Assembly (NCBI GenBank): GCA_026075535.2
Contig: AP026544.2
Span: 8,308,001-8,372,000 of the forward strand
DNA: 64,000 nucleotides
Source: Tricholoma matsutake
Lineage: Eukaryota > Basidiomycota > Agaricomycetes > Agaricales > Tricholomataceae
Direction: 5' to 3'
Shown: piece after piece, positions 34,501-47,300 of the stretch
Position numbering within the stretch: position 1 is the stretch's first letter
Layout of the letters: the number at the start of each line of letters is the position of its first letter
Program-made: the position numbers and the translations under genes
Notes under the pieces: model-generated
What the model was told of the DNA's origin: nothing
Database searches by the model: none
What the model saw: the letters and a program-made list of their open reading frames with translations, nothing else

Positions 34501-35429
34501 GACTTCCTGGTGCCTTCCTCTCGGATTGTGGCCCTCAGTTCATGGCAGAGTTCACTCATGAGCTGTACTGACTCCTGGGGATCAAACTCCTCGCTTCAAC
34601 TGCTTATCACCCACAAACTGATGGCCAGACAGAGCGAGTCAACCAGGAACTGGAGCAGTACATCTGCCTCTTTGTCAATGAATGCCAGGACGATTGGGAT
34701 GATCTCCTTCCTTTGGCCGAGTTCGGGTACAACAACCATGTCCATGCTTCCACTCAACAGACCCCTTTCCTCTTAGACACTGGACGACATCCATGCATGG
34801 GATTTGAACCTCACCAAACTCCCTCACACATCGAGACAGTGAATGAGTTCACAGAACGCATGAGGGATAGCTTGGAGGAGGCAAGGGCAGCCTTAGCAAA
34901 GGCGAAGGACGACATGGCACGATTTTACAACCAATGCCACTCCCCAACCCCTCAGTACAAGGTTGGTGATCAAGTTTATCTTGACTCCAGTGACATCTCC
35001 ACTACACGTCCATCCAAGAAACTTGCTCATCGCTTCTTGGGACCTTTCCCCATTGTCAAGTGCGTTGGAACACATGCCTATCGTCTACGCCTCCCAGCCT
35101 CCATGTCCAGACTCCATCCCATCTTCCATGTCGTCAAATTGCTTCCAGCTCCCCCAGATCTGTTCCTGGGACGCCATTCACACCCACCACCACCACCTAC
35201 AGTGATCGAGGGAGAACCCCAATATGAAGTCGAGTCAATCTTGGACAGCCGTTTGCGTCAAGGAAAACTCCAGTATTTGGTACATTGGAAGGGTTATGGG
35301 TATGAGGAGAACTCATGGGTCAAAGAGTCTGACGTAAATGCCCCTCGGTTAATCAAGGAATTCCACCGACGGCACACTGCTGCACCGCGTTGCATTCAAG
35401 TCACGGACTTTGGTCGTATACGATTTTGA
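31551..35429 (+). pseudogene. gypsy-inner pol: protease, RT, RNase H, integrase, chromodomain (two stops)
   Basis: Domains in order: protease LLDSGATGLFIDS (about 31850); RT with SPFFFVKKKDGSL, catalytic YLDDILIF and LGLIISEGQ; RNase H from EADSSDFATGAVLSQQ; integrase zinc ligands (HHDSQIAGHPGRW...CRTCDLC), core IDFVVELP, SDCGPQF and QTDGQTERVNQE; chromodomain YEVESILDSRLRQGK and LVHWKGYGYEENSW. TGA at 32715 follows DGSL, where homologues have Arg, and TGA at 34569 follows HELY, also at an Arg position. SDRGPQF has become SDCGPQF. All three are single C-to-T changes, so the copy was lost recently. Confidence 0.94.
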
Positions 35430-35448
35430 ATGCATCGGGGCGATGCAT

Positions 35449-35464
35449 CTTAGAGAGGGGGTGA
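35449..35464 (+). promoter_or_regulatory. gypsy-inner polypurine tract
   Basis: AGAGAGGGGGTGA directly precedes the 3' LTR. Confidence 0.75.
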
Positions 35465-35890
35465 TGTAAGGGGACTAGGGGGGTGCCCTGTGTGTTTTTC
35501 CTATTTTTTATGTTTGTCCCATATTTTTCCCCACCTCATTTCCTTCTATTCTTCATTTTCTATGATTTTTCCGGATTTTATTACTAATTTTCCCTTGCTA
35601 TCATGTTTGTACATGTTGACACTTTTATATTTAGAGGCGGAGTACCCCTTCTGACACATACCCCTTGGTATGATGTCATTCGGCAGCCTTGATCCGCCTA
35701 TCTCTGCCTTTTTCTATTTTTAGGTTATATTTGATTTTTGTCATCTTCACATATACTGGGCATCAGCAAGGGGATCCTTAGAGTTTTCTCTTTGGATTTC
35801 CCTTTGCTAGGTGCGCCCCCAATCCCTGTATTATGTAGCATAATTTTAACTTCGGATTTCCCTTTGCTAGAGGCTTAGGTTGCCCTTATA
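35465..35890 (+). repeat. gypsy-inner 3' LTR
   Basis: About 98.8% identical to the 5' LTR by my count (5 of 426). Confidence 0.92.
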
Positions 35891-36822
35891 ACCGGGTGTA
35901 TTTTCCATTGGTTTGGTAGCTTCAGTTGGTAGGAGAGGGGGCTTAGAACCTTCTCGATGGAGAATGGTCCTTCTCTTTTGGGTGTGAGTTTCTTTGTCGC
36001 ATGCGTCGTTTTGAGGTTTTTTGCTTCTAGCCACACCCTGTCTCCTTCTTTGAATGGCGTGAAGTGCCGTGTAGTTCTTTCTGCCATCAGCTGTCTGGCC
36101 AACTTGTGAGTTGCCTTTGCTTCATCTCGGGCTCGTTGCAACGCGACTATTCGTTTCTCTATAGCCGGTATGTTTGTTTTCAGGTATGGGAGTGGGATCG
36201 CCTTTGGTTCATAGCCCATCATCAGGTAGAACGGGGAGCTTTTCTGGGTGGAGTGCATCCTTTGGTTGTGCATGAACTCTGCTGTTGGAAGGAAGTGCTT
36301 CCATTTCTCTTGGTTGTTCGAGCAGAAGATCCACAGGTAGACTTCTACTTCCTGATTCACTCGTTCTGTTTCTCCATTGGTCTGGGGGTGGTATGCCATA
36401 CTCATTGCCAGCTTGATTCTGAGCAATCTTTCTAATTCTTGGAATAGCTGCGAGGCGAATCTGGGGTCCCTGTCCAATATTATCTTGTCTGGAAGGCCGA
36501 ACCGTTTGTAGACGTAATCCAGATAGAGGGTTGCTGCTCCCAGTGCATCGATTGTTTTCTTGCAAGGGATGAAAATTACCCCCTTCGTAAGCCCATGGTC
36601 TACCACGACCATGAGTGCATCATAACCGTCGGACTCTGGTAGGTCAGTTATGAAATCAGTCATCACCATTGCAAATGGCCTTGTCGCTTCGGATTTGATT
36701 GGTTGTAGGGGCGGTGTCGTTGGGTGGGTGTTGACTTTCATCTGCTGGCATGTAGCACATCCAGCGACATAGTTCTTGATGTACGTCATCATTCCTGGCC
36801 ACCAGTAGTCCCTTCTAACCAT
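35891..36822 (-). CDS. gypsy-outer integrase
   Basis: A long uninterrupted stretch with the C-C zinc pair CATCQQMKV, core MTDFITDLPESDGYDA, ILDRDPRFASQLF and HPQTNGETERVNQE (all three acidic positions present), then the GDRVWLEAKNLK linker to WKIHP, where gypsy-inner interrupts. The upstream frame breaks at 36823. Confidence 0.92.
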
Positions 36823-36921
36823 TTCGGTTGTCTGCCATTGTCCTGGGTGTCCACTGGTTACCCCTTCATGGTATTTCTGTACCAGCTTCTTTCGTATGTC
36901 CCCACTGTCAGGGACGTAGCA

Positions 36922-38756
36922 TCAATTTTGGAAGAATAGGAGGCCATCCTTGATCTTCCAGTCTTCTAACGCCAACTTTATTGGTGGTGCTCCTTTGGTC
37001 TTTAGCGCCTCAATTGCGCTCTTCACCAGGTCATCTTTCATGATGCTCCCCGTAAGGAGGTCATGTAGTTTGGTGTCAATGAATTTCATGAATACCATCT
37101 CTGGTAACATCATGATATCTTCATTGTCATTGTCTTCTTCTGGTATGTGGTCGGCCCTTCGTGATAAAGCATCACTTTGCACCATTTGAGATCCAGGCAC
37201 GTGAACAAGCTGTAATTTGAATTCTGACAAGAATAAGCTCCATCTTGCCTGTCTCCTGTTTAGTTTCTGTGCTGTTCAGAAATATGTCAGGTTCTTGTGA
37301 TCCAAGAGAATTACTACCGGGTGATCTGAGCCCATCAGGTAGTGCCTCCAGGTTTCTAGCAATCGTACTATTGCAAGTAATTCCCTGTCATAGATTTTGT
37401 AGTTTCGTTCCATTGGTGTCAGTGCATGCGATATATATCTGCATGGGTGCCAATCTCCATTCGTGTCTCTTTGTCTCAGCACTCCTCCTGTTGCGTGTTT
37501 CGAGGCATCTGATTCAATTGTGAATGGTCTTGTTGGATCTGGCATCAGCAGTACCGGTGCTTCTGCAAATTTCCTTTTCAGCATCTGAAAGGCTTTTTGC
37601 ATTCAGTTGTCCAGTCAAACGTCTTGTTTTTCTTTGTTAGTTCATTAAGCGGTCTGCTTGTCTCTGCGAAATGTCCGATGAATTTCCTGTAGAAATTCCC
37701 AAACCCTAGGAAGGATCTGACTGCCTTCACATTAGTTGGGGTAGGCCAATCCTGTATACCTGCCAGTTTCATGTCATCCATGGCAATTTCATTGGGTCAG
37801 ATGATTAGACCCAAGAATTCCACGTTGTGGACGTCGAACTTGCACTTCTCCGGCTTCAGGTATAAGTCGTTTTCTGCCAGTCTTTGCAGTACTCTTTTTG
37901 TCCTTTCCTGGTGTTCATTCTGATCCTTAGAGAATATCAGGATGTCGTCCATGTAGATGATGAGCCATCCTTCTCCGATCATGTCGCAGAATATCTCGTT
38001 CATCATTGCCTGGAAGGTTGCCGGTGAGTTGCATAATCCAAAGACCATCACCATTGGTTCGAACAGCCCCCGATTTGTCTTGAAGGCTGCCTTCCATTGA
38101 TCCCTGTCTTTGATTCTGACATTGTGATATCCCCATTGGATGTCCAATTTTGTAAACCATTTCGCCCCTCTTAGTTTGTCCAACAGGTCCCCTACCAGCG
38201 GCAGCAGGTAGGTGTTCTTGATCGTTCCATTATTCAAGTACCTGTAATCTTGGCAAGGTCGTAGCGCATCCAAGTCCTTCTTCGCAACGAAGAAGAATGG
38301 TGATGCCATGGGCGAGTTTGATGGTCAGATGTATCCTTTCTGCAGGCTTTCGTCGAGAAACTCGTTGAGTTTCTTTTGTTCTGCTGGTGACAGTGGGTAT
38401 ACCTTGCAATCTTTTGCCGTAAAGTCCGGTTTGAGGTCTATCGCGTGATCCCAGGGTCTTGGTTCTGGGAATCTTTCTGATGCTTCCTTCTCAAATATCC
38501 ATCGGTACTCTTTGTATTGCTCTGGGAGTAGTTTGTCCAGGGTCTTCTGTTCCGGGTCTCCTTCCTTTTGATGTGCCAGGTGCTGTGAGACCAATGTCTT
38601 TGCCCTAATCCAGACGTTCTGCCCATAGATGTATCGCAGTGTTCCTTTTGCTTTTACAAGTCGGGAGATCTTCTTTGTTGATTGGGAGTACGAGTATCTT
38701 GGCTCATCATACTCTTCTGTCAGCGGGGTTTTCCTTGGTTCAAAAATGCCAATCAC
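36922..38756 (-). pseudogene. gypsy-outer RT and RNase H, copy A
   Basis: Pieces 38325-38756 (pre-RT, PWDHAIDLKPDF), 37797-38309 (RT with YMDDILIF), 37578-37781, 37276-37602 (RNase [14 protein letters not shown]) and 36922-37230 (VPGSQMVQSDALSRRAD). Breaks include LII-stop-PNE near 37796, where copy B reads LIIRPNE, direct evidence of CGA to TGA. Confidence 0.92.
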
Positions 38757-38911
38757 GGGTTCTCCTCAGATGTAGGCGATTAGTAGTTTGTTGTCCGTGA
38801 TCCCTTGCATGGGTGTCTCCTCTGGTTGTCCTGTTGTCTGTTCCATTGCCTGTTCCATTGCCTGTTCGTGGTTTGCCTGTGCTGGGTTTTCCTTCCCAGT
38901 GTCTTCTTCTA

Positions 38912-41110
38912 TCGCGAGTAGTTCCCTGTTGTAGATTTCATAGTTTCATTCCATTGGTGTCAATGCATGTGATATATATCCACATGGGTGCCAATCTCCA
39001 TTCATGTCTCTTTGTCTCAGCACTCCTCCTGTTGTGTGTTTTGAGGCGTCTGATTCAATTGTGAATGGTTTTGTCAGGTCTGGCATCAGCAGTACTGGTG
39101 CTTCTGCGAATTTCTTTTTCAGTGTCTGAAAGGCATTTTCGCATTCAGTTGTCCAGTCAAACATCTTGTTCTTCTTTGTTAGTTCATTAAGTGGCCTGCT
39201 TGTCTCCACGAAATGTCTGATGAACTTCCTGTAGAAGTTCCCAAATCCTAGGAAGGACCTAACCGCTTTTACGTTTGTTGGGGTGGGCCAATCTTGTATA
39301 CCTGCCAGCTTTGTGTTGTTGTCAAGAACCGTTCCTCACCCAATCAGAACCCGCATCCATCCGACTCTTTCCTGCATGTCAAACATGACTTTTGTCTATG
39401 CCTCCCAATTTCATTCCTGGCCGCCTTGCACTGCCCATGCTGCTGTGCATCAGGCCACCTTGTACAGCATCCACGGCTGCCTTTCCAAGGCTGCCGTCTC
39501 TATTGCAAATTTGACTATGGATTCCTGTGTGGCTCCCGTAGGTAATTTATCTATGCAGTAAAGACACTGCCACAGTCTTCGTTCCTGTTCTGCATTATTC
39601 TGGACTACAGTATTTAAGCTTAGTTAGTTTCACCTTGTATTCCTCAGTTCATATATTGACATAGACTCGACTTTACCCTGCCAATCTAAAACCTCCTTCT
39701 ACTCCAACCCCTGTCCTCTAAGAGTCTGAACTACATTTGACTCAACCTCTAGTCTCCCTCTGAAGTTCTAGTCTCATCTGAACTCAACCTAAGTCCCTCT
39801 GTACTCCTCCCCATGTTTACCCACACTTTCCTGCTCCTACCTCTAAACCCTCAACTTAAAATTAGGACACCAGACGAGGTGAAGGGTGCAGCTTCTTACA
39901 AGCTGAAGCCAAGTCCTTTCTGTTCCCCCTCCCGCAGAATCCGCATTGACCCAACAATCTCCCACTATCATCACCCGCAGTGTCCGGATGGATTCCAAAG
40001 TGGCCTCTAGGATCAGTTCTTAACAGTTGTCCATTGCAATCTCATTGGGTCGGATGATCAGACCCAAAAATTCCACTTCGTGGGCATCAAATTTGCACTT
40101 CTCTGGTTTCAGGCTTCTTGTCCTTTCCTGGTGTTCATTCTGGTCCTTGGAGAATATCAGGATGTCGTCCATGTAAATCATGAGCCATCCTTCTCCGATC
40201 ATGTCGTGGAAAATCTCGTTCATCATTGCCTGGAATGTCACCAGTGAGTTACATAATCTGAAGAACATCACCGTTGGTTCGAACAGCCCTCTGTTTGTCT
40301 TGAAGGCTGCCTTCCACTGATCACTGTCTTTGATCCTGACATTGTGGTATCCCCATCAGATGTCTAACTTTGTGAACCATTTTTGCCCCTCTTAGCCTGT
40401 CCAACAGGTCTCCTACCAGTGGTAGTGGGTAGGTGTTCTTGATCGTGCCGTTATTCAAGTACCTGTAATCCTGGCATGGTCTTAGGGCATCTGTGTCCTT
40501 CTTCACGATGAAGAAGAATGGTGATGCCATGGGTGATTTTGATGGTCGAATGTATCCTTTCTTCAGGCTTTCATCGAGGAACTCGTCGAGTTTCCTCTGT
40601 TCTGCTGGTGAGAGGTATACCTTGCAATCTTTTGCCACAAAGTCCAATTTGAGGTCTATCGCATGATCCCAGGATCTTGATTCTGGGAATCTTTCCGATG
40701 CTTCCATCTCAAATATCCGTCGATACTCTTTGTATTGCTCTGGGAGTAGTTCGTCCAGGGTCTTCCGTTCCGGGTCTCCTTCCTTTTGATGCGCCAGGTG
40801 CTGTGAGACCGATGTCTTTGCCCTAATCCAGACGTTCTGCCCATAGACGTATTGCAGTGTTCCTTTTGCCTTTATGAGTCGGGAGATCTTCTTTGTCGAT
40901 TGGGAGTACGAGTATCTTGGCTCATCGTACTCTTCTGTCAGTGGGGTTTTCCTTGGTTCGAAAATGCCAATAATGGGTTCTCCTCAGATGTAGGTGACTA
41001 GTAGTTTGTCATCCGCGATCCCTTGCATGGGTGTCTCCTCTGGTTGTCCTGTTGTCTGTTCTGTTGCCTGTTTGTGGTTTGCCGATGTTGGGTTTTCCTT
41101 CCCAGTGCTT
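38912..41110 (-). pseudogene. gypsy-outer RT/RNase H, tandem copy B (split by a solo LTR)
   Basis: The pre-RT, RT and first third of RNase H are present a second time: 40656-40980 pre-RT, 40020-40707 RT (YMDDILIF again), 38946-39209 RNase H start. The join to copy A lies near 38912, where a CCTTCCCAGTG(T/C) segment upstream of the pre-RT meets the RNase H TTCCCTG(T) segment. The unit is about 1.5 kb without the inserted LTR. Confidence 0.88.
39316..40025 (+). mobile_element. Solo LTR, family Z
   Basis: About 710 bp, TGTCAAGAACC...GGTTCTTAACA-like ends (near-inverted TGTCAAGAAC/GTTCTTAACA). The TSD GTTGT interrupts the copy B sequence CAGCTTTGTGTTGTCCATTG. It includes a TATTTAAG core-promoter-like motif near 39610. 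A diverged relative is at 62556. Orientation cannot be fixed without coding sequence. Confidence 0.8.
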
Positions 41111-41142
41111 TCTTCGTCCTGTGGCCCAATGGGCTCCACATC

Positions 41143-41970
41143 CTAAAGAGTTGTGACTGCAATCTCTTTGTCGTTCACTTCTTCTATTGTTGCCCTTCTG
41201 GTCTTGGTGGGCATTCTGTTTCCTCTTGGTTCAGTGTGGAGGGCTCCTCCCATCATCTTTGCCTTGGCAATGATTCTTTGGCATTGCTCAAGCCGTTCTT
41301 CTTTCATCAGTATCTTTGTCTTGGAAAGGAGTCTTTCTCTTTCCCTGGCGGCTAGCCTCTTGAATTGCACCCATTGCTCTTCTCTCATCTTTATTTTGAG
41401 ATCGATTTTTTCTTTTTCTCTGGCAACTATTCTTTGGCACCATGCCTGTCATTCTTCTTTTGTCATGTCGAAGGGGTTCTCCTTCTTTTTGGTTCCCTTC
41501 TGGCACCATGATAGGCACCCTTTGTTGGGTTTCTCAGTTTGCACCCTTCCGATGAGGGTTCTTCCTTTCCCATGTGAGAGTTCTGGGTGACTCTCATCCT
41601 TCGCCCTGAACTGGAAGGTTCTGGTTCTCCAGTTGATTACTGGGTTAATCTTCCTGAGCCATGGCAGGCCCAAGATGATCAATTCTCCTCCCAATCCCGT
41701 GATCAGGAAGGTCATCAGGAATGTTCACCCATTGATCGCTAGCGGTCCCCTGGCATATTGAGAGATTTCCCCTTTCTTGTTTGGGGTTCCATCCACATTC
41801 TTCACCTTGATGATTCTTTCCAGGGGGCGCAGTCTGAGTCTGTTTTCCTCTGCGAATTTGTGGCTCATGAATACTCCTCCCACCCCTGAGTCGAGTAGGG
41901 CTTCAGTTTCGATGACTTTCCTCTGCTCCTAGCACTTTGACATCTAAATGCATAGATTGATTCTTCAAAG
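41143..41970 (-). pseudogene. gypsy-outer protease and linker
   Basis: LLDSGVGGVFMSHKFAEEN near 41880 is the retropepsin active site. 41449-41715 holds GGELIILGLPWLRKINPVINW. The linker 41143-41388 is highly charged (RLAARERERLLSKTK), probably helical. Confidence 0.8.
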
Positions 41971-42189
41971 TGGCTAGTAATACAGAGCTAACGGAAAGTT
42001 CGGTGGTACCTGGCATCAAGGCAGGCCACCTCTTTAAAAACCCTCATCCTCTATTGCGGTGAGAGCCCTCATCCTGTCTTCTTCATCAAGGTCCTTTATG
42101 ATCACTCAGATCTTCGAGTAGGCCTCTTTGCCTTTCTTCTTTGGGAATGACCGGTTCTCGGTTCTCGTTTCCCCTTTCTTGTGTTTGAT

Positions 42190-42885
42190 TGCTCTGTGCC
42201 CGGGTTGGTGGCACACAAAGCATAGCCCCTTCTTCATGTGTTCGACCCTCTCCTGGTTAGAGAGTCAGTTGATTTCTAGTGGGGTTTCTTTCAGTTTAGA
42301 GTTCGTGGGCTTCTTTGCCCAGCTCTCCTGTATTTTTCCTGTTATCACTTTTGCTCTCCTCCATTGTCCATCGTATTTGGAGGCAGCATTGATCATCCCC
42401 TCAAGGGTTGTGGGGATCGTTTCCATGTTGAATACTCTTTCAAGGAGCTTGGGGTTTAACCCGTCCATGAAGAGTTCAATCAGGGTGGTATCGTCATTGA
42501 TCCCTGCCTTCTCTCGCAGGATTCAGAATTGTGCAATGTAATCCTCCAGGTCCTGTCCCTGCTTCAGTGTTTTCATTTTGGTTCTGGCTCTGCCAGCTTC
42601 ATCGATTGGGGTGAACGCTACTTTGAGCGCCGCTTCAAAGGTTGACCATGTCCCTAGGTCTTCCTTTTCTGCCCATGTCTGTGCCCAGGGCACGGCAGTT
42701 CCTCCATTCATAAATGACAGCACAAAGATGATTTTCTTTTCATCTGTGTCATAGATTCCATGGTTTACTCTCAGATAGAGTTTCACTTCTTGTAAGAACT
42801 TTGCAGTTCTAGTTTGGTCCCCTGTGAAGTTGGAGGGGGTTCGGATTCTAATCTCCTTGTTTGATGCGGTGGGTTTGGTAGACAT
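42190..42885 (-). pseudogene. gypsy-outer gag
   Basis: Start at 42885 (MSTKPTASNKEIRIRTP). Capsid motifs FTGDQTRTAKFLQEVKLYL and KVAFTPIDEAGRARTK; a TGA splits it at 42520. The second piece, 42265-42468, is followed by a zinc-knuckle-like CFVCHQPGHRAIKH whose last Cys is His. Confidence 0.85.
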
Positions 42886-43175
42886 GTTATCGGGGATGTC
42901 GTCGTTGGATAAGGAGAATGGGTCTCATTCTGGGGTTTCTTCTTTGCTTGTCGATCTGAAGTCTTCTTCAGTGAGGTATCTTGGTTCCTCGTCTTCTGTT
43001 TGCTTTGAGAACCACCTTTGTGCTGGTTCTGAGTATCGTACTAGTCGACCTTGGTATCTATACCATGAGGTTCTTCCTGATGTCGATGCTCCTGTCGGAG
43101 GTCTGTCTGGGCTTTGTCTGAAAGACGTTGTGTCTGCACCTAGGTAGGTGGACTTCGTAGATCAGCTTGACCTTT

Positions 43176-43974
43176 TGTTAAGACTATAGGTCTTTAACTC
43201 AGCCTCAGCTTTGTGTGTGACAGTTGGAGGCTTTCCAACTGTCTCGTATCACACTAGGAGACTTTCCTAGTGTATCGGGCTTCCTGCCTTTACTTGGGTA
43301 CTTCCTCAAGTAGTCACGGCTATCCGTACTCAGAGGCTTTCTGAGTAGACCATTCATTCATGTATCACAGTTGGAGGCTTTCCAACTGTCAAGTTCGGGT
43401 TATCACAGCTAGGGGCTTCCTAAGCTGTCGAGTTCAAGTGTATCACAACTAAGGGACTTCCTTAGTTGTTGAGTGTTCTGGTTGAGTCTAAGACCATTGG
43501 TTGAATTAGGTCAAGCTGGAGAATACACAGAGTGTAGCTACAGCTTATATACTGTTCCAGAACTATCTATCATCCAATCAGAAGGTGAGATGCTTATCAG
43601 GTAAATATAGACAAGAACAATAGAAACAATAGGCCTCATGCCTCGCATGAGGCATCCGATGTCAAGGAGTGCTGTGGCGCAGCATATCAGAGAACAATAA
43701 GAGATAAGCCTCATGCCTAGCATGAGGCATCCAATGTCACAGATCCGATGTCAAGGATCCGATGTCAAGGACATGCTGTGGCACAGCATGTCAATCGTGA
43801 GGGTCCGATGTCACGGACCTCATGTAAAGGGGTTGTCGTACCACAATGTGTGTGGGAGTGGATTTGGGTGCATGGAGTCGCCATGCGTCAAGGTGTCTCC
43901 CGTCGGAAGTGAGCCGAATTGAACAAGAAAAATGAAGTGCCTGGTCTTGCAGGTCCAGATAACAAATCGTAACA
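43176..43974 (-). repeat. gypsy-outer 5' LTR with serial hairpins
   Basis: 799 bp. The seven hairpins of the 3' LTR recur between about 43218 and 43469. An additional 46-bp segment includes another hairpin (ATGCTGTGGCACAGCAT). Confidence 0.88.
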
Positions 43975-44367
43975 GTCAAGGTCATGATACACGTTCAGGT
44001 AATGTTTACAGTTGTTGTCTAAGTTTTTTGCTAATGGCAATCATGGTCATACACTCTACTCGTCGAATTGTACACTGTGTAGGTGCATGAAGATCTGCCC
44101 AGTGCTCAGATCCACCCCCTGTTATTCACCCCAGCCAATGCCTGGGCCACTACCCAAGAACCAAACTCCCAAACAATGGGGCTTAGATCCGACTACACTA
44201 CACCCAATTTGGATATTCTGTGCTTGGCACTACAGTGTTATAAATTCTCGAGACGATTCAGAAAGTACAGCTACCTCATCCAACTTGAATTTCATTCATT
44301 TATCTCTTCTTTATCTGCTCTTAATACCCAACTTCGACATTCATTTCCATCAAGTATACTCTATGCG

Positions 44368-47300
44368 ATGGATCTTTCGCATCTGACTCCCGAGCAGATT
44401 GCTCAACTATGAGCATTACTTCTTCCAGAAACTCCTGCTCCTGCTTCCTCCAGCACTGATGTGACTTCTGCTCCATCTCCATTCTCCTCATCGCTACCTC
44501 CTCCAACACAGGCTCCTGCAGCAGTACCACAGCAGCAGTCTGTTTGTTTTCTGGATCCAGGCTCACTAACGACTCAAACAGCTGCAGCAACTATACCCCA
44601 CCTGATTACACAGTTATATCAGAGCCATCAACATTCTGCATCTGGACATCCCTCTTCAGGTCACCCGAGTGCACCATCTTTGTTCCAGCCATTCCTCGGA
44701 ATCAGTAGTCTTGGAATTGGTCTTGCTGCAGGACATGCCAACCAGGCCTGGCTTGCATCAGCTGCTACTACCCTACCTCGACAGCCTACTTTGAGCCATC
44801 GTACCAGTCGCTCTACTCGACCTTGGGGTCCTGCTATACAGCCTCCTTCAATTCCTGTCAAGCTTGCTCCAGGTTCTGCTTTACACCTCTGATCGTGTTT
44901 TGTGTCAGGCACTCCAGAACCTGTTGTTCAGCTGACTGTCAAAGTACATCCCCCTGCAGTGTGTTTTCTATTATCCTATCTGTCTTGTGCAGCAGCTGAC
45001 GTAACCCTAGGAACATGGTCATCGATATATTCTCTTCCGATTCCTGAAGGAGTCGTTCGATGCCTGGCTGGAAAGGTATAATCGTTTATATCAGTGGGAT
45101 GTTGCTACCAGCACACTCGTTTGTTTGTTGCCTCTACAAGTCAAGGATGGGATGGAATCAGGCCCTTCTTCATACAGGTTTGCACCTGTTCACCGTTTAT
45201 CTGGTCAGGAAGGACTACCATTGGAGGTACTTGGGGTGTTGAGCCGAGGACAGCCTTCTGGCAGTGCAAATCAGGTTTATATGAGGCCACATCCTCTGGA
45301 TCACAATGCTACCATCACACAGCTTGTTGCTGATAGACATCGTTTCACTCCACAGTCCTGTATCAATGGTGATCAAATTATCCTTCATCTTGGTATGTCA
45401 GCATTCGAGTAACTGGCATTCATTCTAACATAATATTGGTGTTCCAGCTGTCTCACTCCATCTTCTCACAGTTCTTACAGATAACTATCGGCACCAGTGC
45501 CTTGGAAGGAGGCTAGTAGCAGCATTTCCTTGTGATAGTTACTCAATGGCTGCAGATCCAGACAGCTTTGAGGATGACTGTCAGTCTGATGATGGTATCC
45601 TGTCTGGCAATGATGGTGATGATAGTGATGATTCAGAGGAAGTACAGTCTCTTCTCACCTCTATCCAAAGTACTCGAACTGAGCAAAGGATTCGCAATGC
45701 TATTGGTAATGAACCTGCTGCAGTAAGCTTCTGCCTTTTACTATTGAATACAGCTCATCGTTCTCTGATATATAGTCGCTTCCTCCTGCATCTGTGACCC
45801 CCCACTATAAATGCTGTTGCAACTGCTGAACCCTCATCGCTTTGAGTGGTGCCCCGAGACCAATCGCTAACTGATATTATAAGTTTTCTTCCACCACCAA
45901 TTTGGTTATCGCCCTGGTCAGCTCCACCAGCACCCAATGCAAATTTGTACACAGTGGACAACTTCAATTCAAAGGTTTATCATGAAGCAGCCAGACCAAA
46001 TTTCTCTGCAAGGCTGCGAGTTCATGGGAGGAATGTAACTGAAATGGCATCTATTCTTGATGCAAAACTAGCTGTAGCTGTTGGTCAGAATGATTTCAGT
46101 GAGGTGCTATCTCCTGCACGAGATTTCCAGATGTGAGTTTTATTCTTTATTTTGAAAATGTATAATTCTGACTTCTACATATACTAGTATGGGTGAAAAT
46201 GGAACACTCCTTTCAACTGGCCCTGGAATCGAACATGAAGTCATCTTCACAGCCTTTGAATCTTATCGGCGTGAGCATTCACAATGGTTTGAAACTCATG
46301 AGGATGGTATGGCAACGGTAAAAATTGTTTACCCTATGTCTGCATCCCGTTTCATCCCACAGCAGCGATTACTTTCATTAACCAAGCTTGGTGCACTCTG
46401 TGCTCTTCTTCTTATCATTGGACAGTTTCCCTCTCCTCTCGATCCCTGCATTCTCCAGTATGCTGTTCATGGCATGAATATTCATTCTCTTCATCCAGCA
46501 TTTGTTGGTGAATGGCATCCAGAAACAAGGGCTAAAGTTCTCCAGTGGCTTGATATTGGCTCCAATGGTGATATCACCCCATTCCAGAACCATCTCACAG
46601 CATATAATGCTCTAGAAGTAAGCCTGTTTATTGCTGTAAGCTCTCTGTTTATATTTCTAATTGTTCTGGTTGCTATAGATATCATTGCTCCAGATTCGAG
46701 ACGAGGGAGCACACAAGGCTTTTGCTGATGACATGTTATATCACATGATTTTTGGCCCCGAACCCCCTTACCACCCTGAGTGGAAGGCATTTTACAGAGG
46801 ATTTTCATTATCTTGTCGCAATGGCTTTAGTTTTCTTTCGGTAAGGATTGATGCACTTTTTATTACTTCTCTTATACTGTAATCCAGGTTACAAGAGGAT
46901 TTGCAGGTGGCTCCGAGACATTTTTCAGTATGAGGTGGACCTCGAGTATCAGGGGCTATGACTCTGTTGAGCCATATCTCTCAGTAACTCCACCATCACT
47001 TTCATTTTCTGAAACTATGACTATTGTAGGAAGAAATAATATGACAATTCTTCAGCGACTGGAAAAATTTCTGCAGGGTTCTGGTCTTCCCTGCCCCGAG
47101 CTTTTTAAAGCTGCCCAGGGGGGTTTCAGTTCTATCATTGATCTTTCACAGGTATTGGTTGCTTCTTTTCGGGCCAGGGTGTTTGTTTGGGTGATCACAG
47201 GCTCGCCTTTCATTGATCCAGGAACCGATGATAGGATTAGTGTAAGTCACTAGCCACTCGCCCTTTATACCACTAATGAATACTCTTACAATCCAGATTA

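Larger units (their letters stand above)
29858..35890 (+). mobile_element. gypsy-inner: young Ty3/Gypsy chromovirus
   Basis: Two 426-bp LTRs (29858-30283, 35465-35890) differ at only five sites, all transitions. The TSD ACCGG is perfect. gag and pol on plus are complete apart from two TGA codons and a likely short indel at the gag start. It is inserted in the pol of gypsy-outer. A 366-bp solo LTR of the same family is at 57407. Confidence 0.95.
28212..43974 (-). mobile_element. gypsy-outer: Ty3/Gypsy chromovirus with internal RT duplication and nested insertions
   Basis: LTRs at 28212-28964 (753 bp) and 43176-43974 (799 bp) start TGTTAAGACTATAGG and end AATCGTAACA. The TSD is GTCAA (28207-28211, 43975-43979). 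The right LTR has about 46 extra bases around 43755-43800. Minus-strand order: gag, protease, RT, RNase H, integrase, chromodomain, an extra Cys-rich frame, polypurine tract, LTR. It contains gypsy-inner and a solo LTR. Confidence 0.92.
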
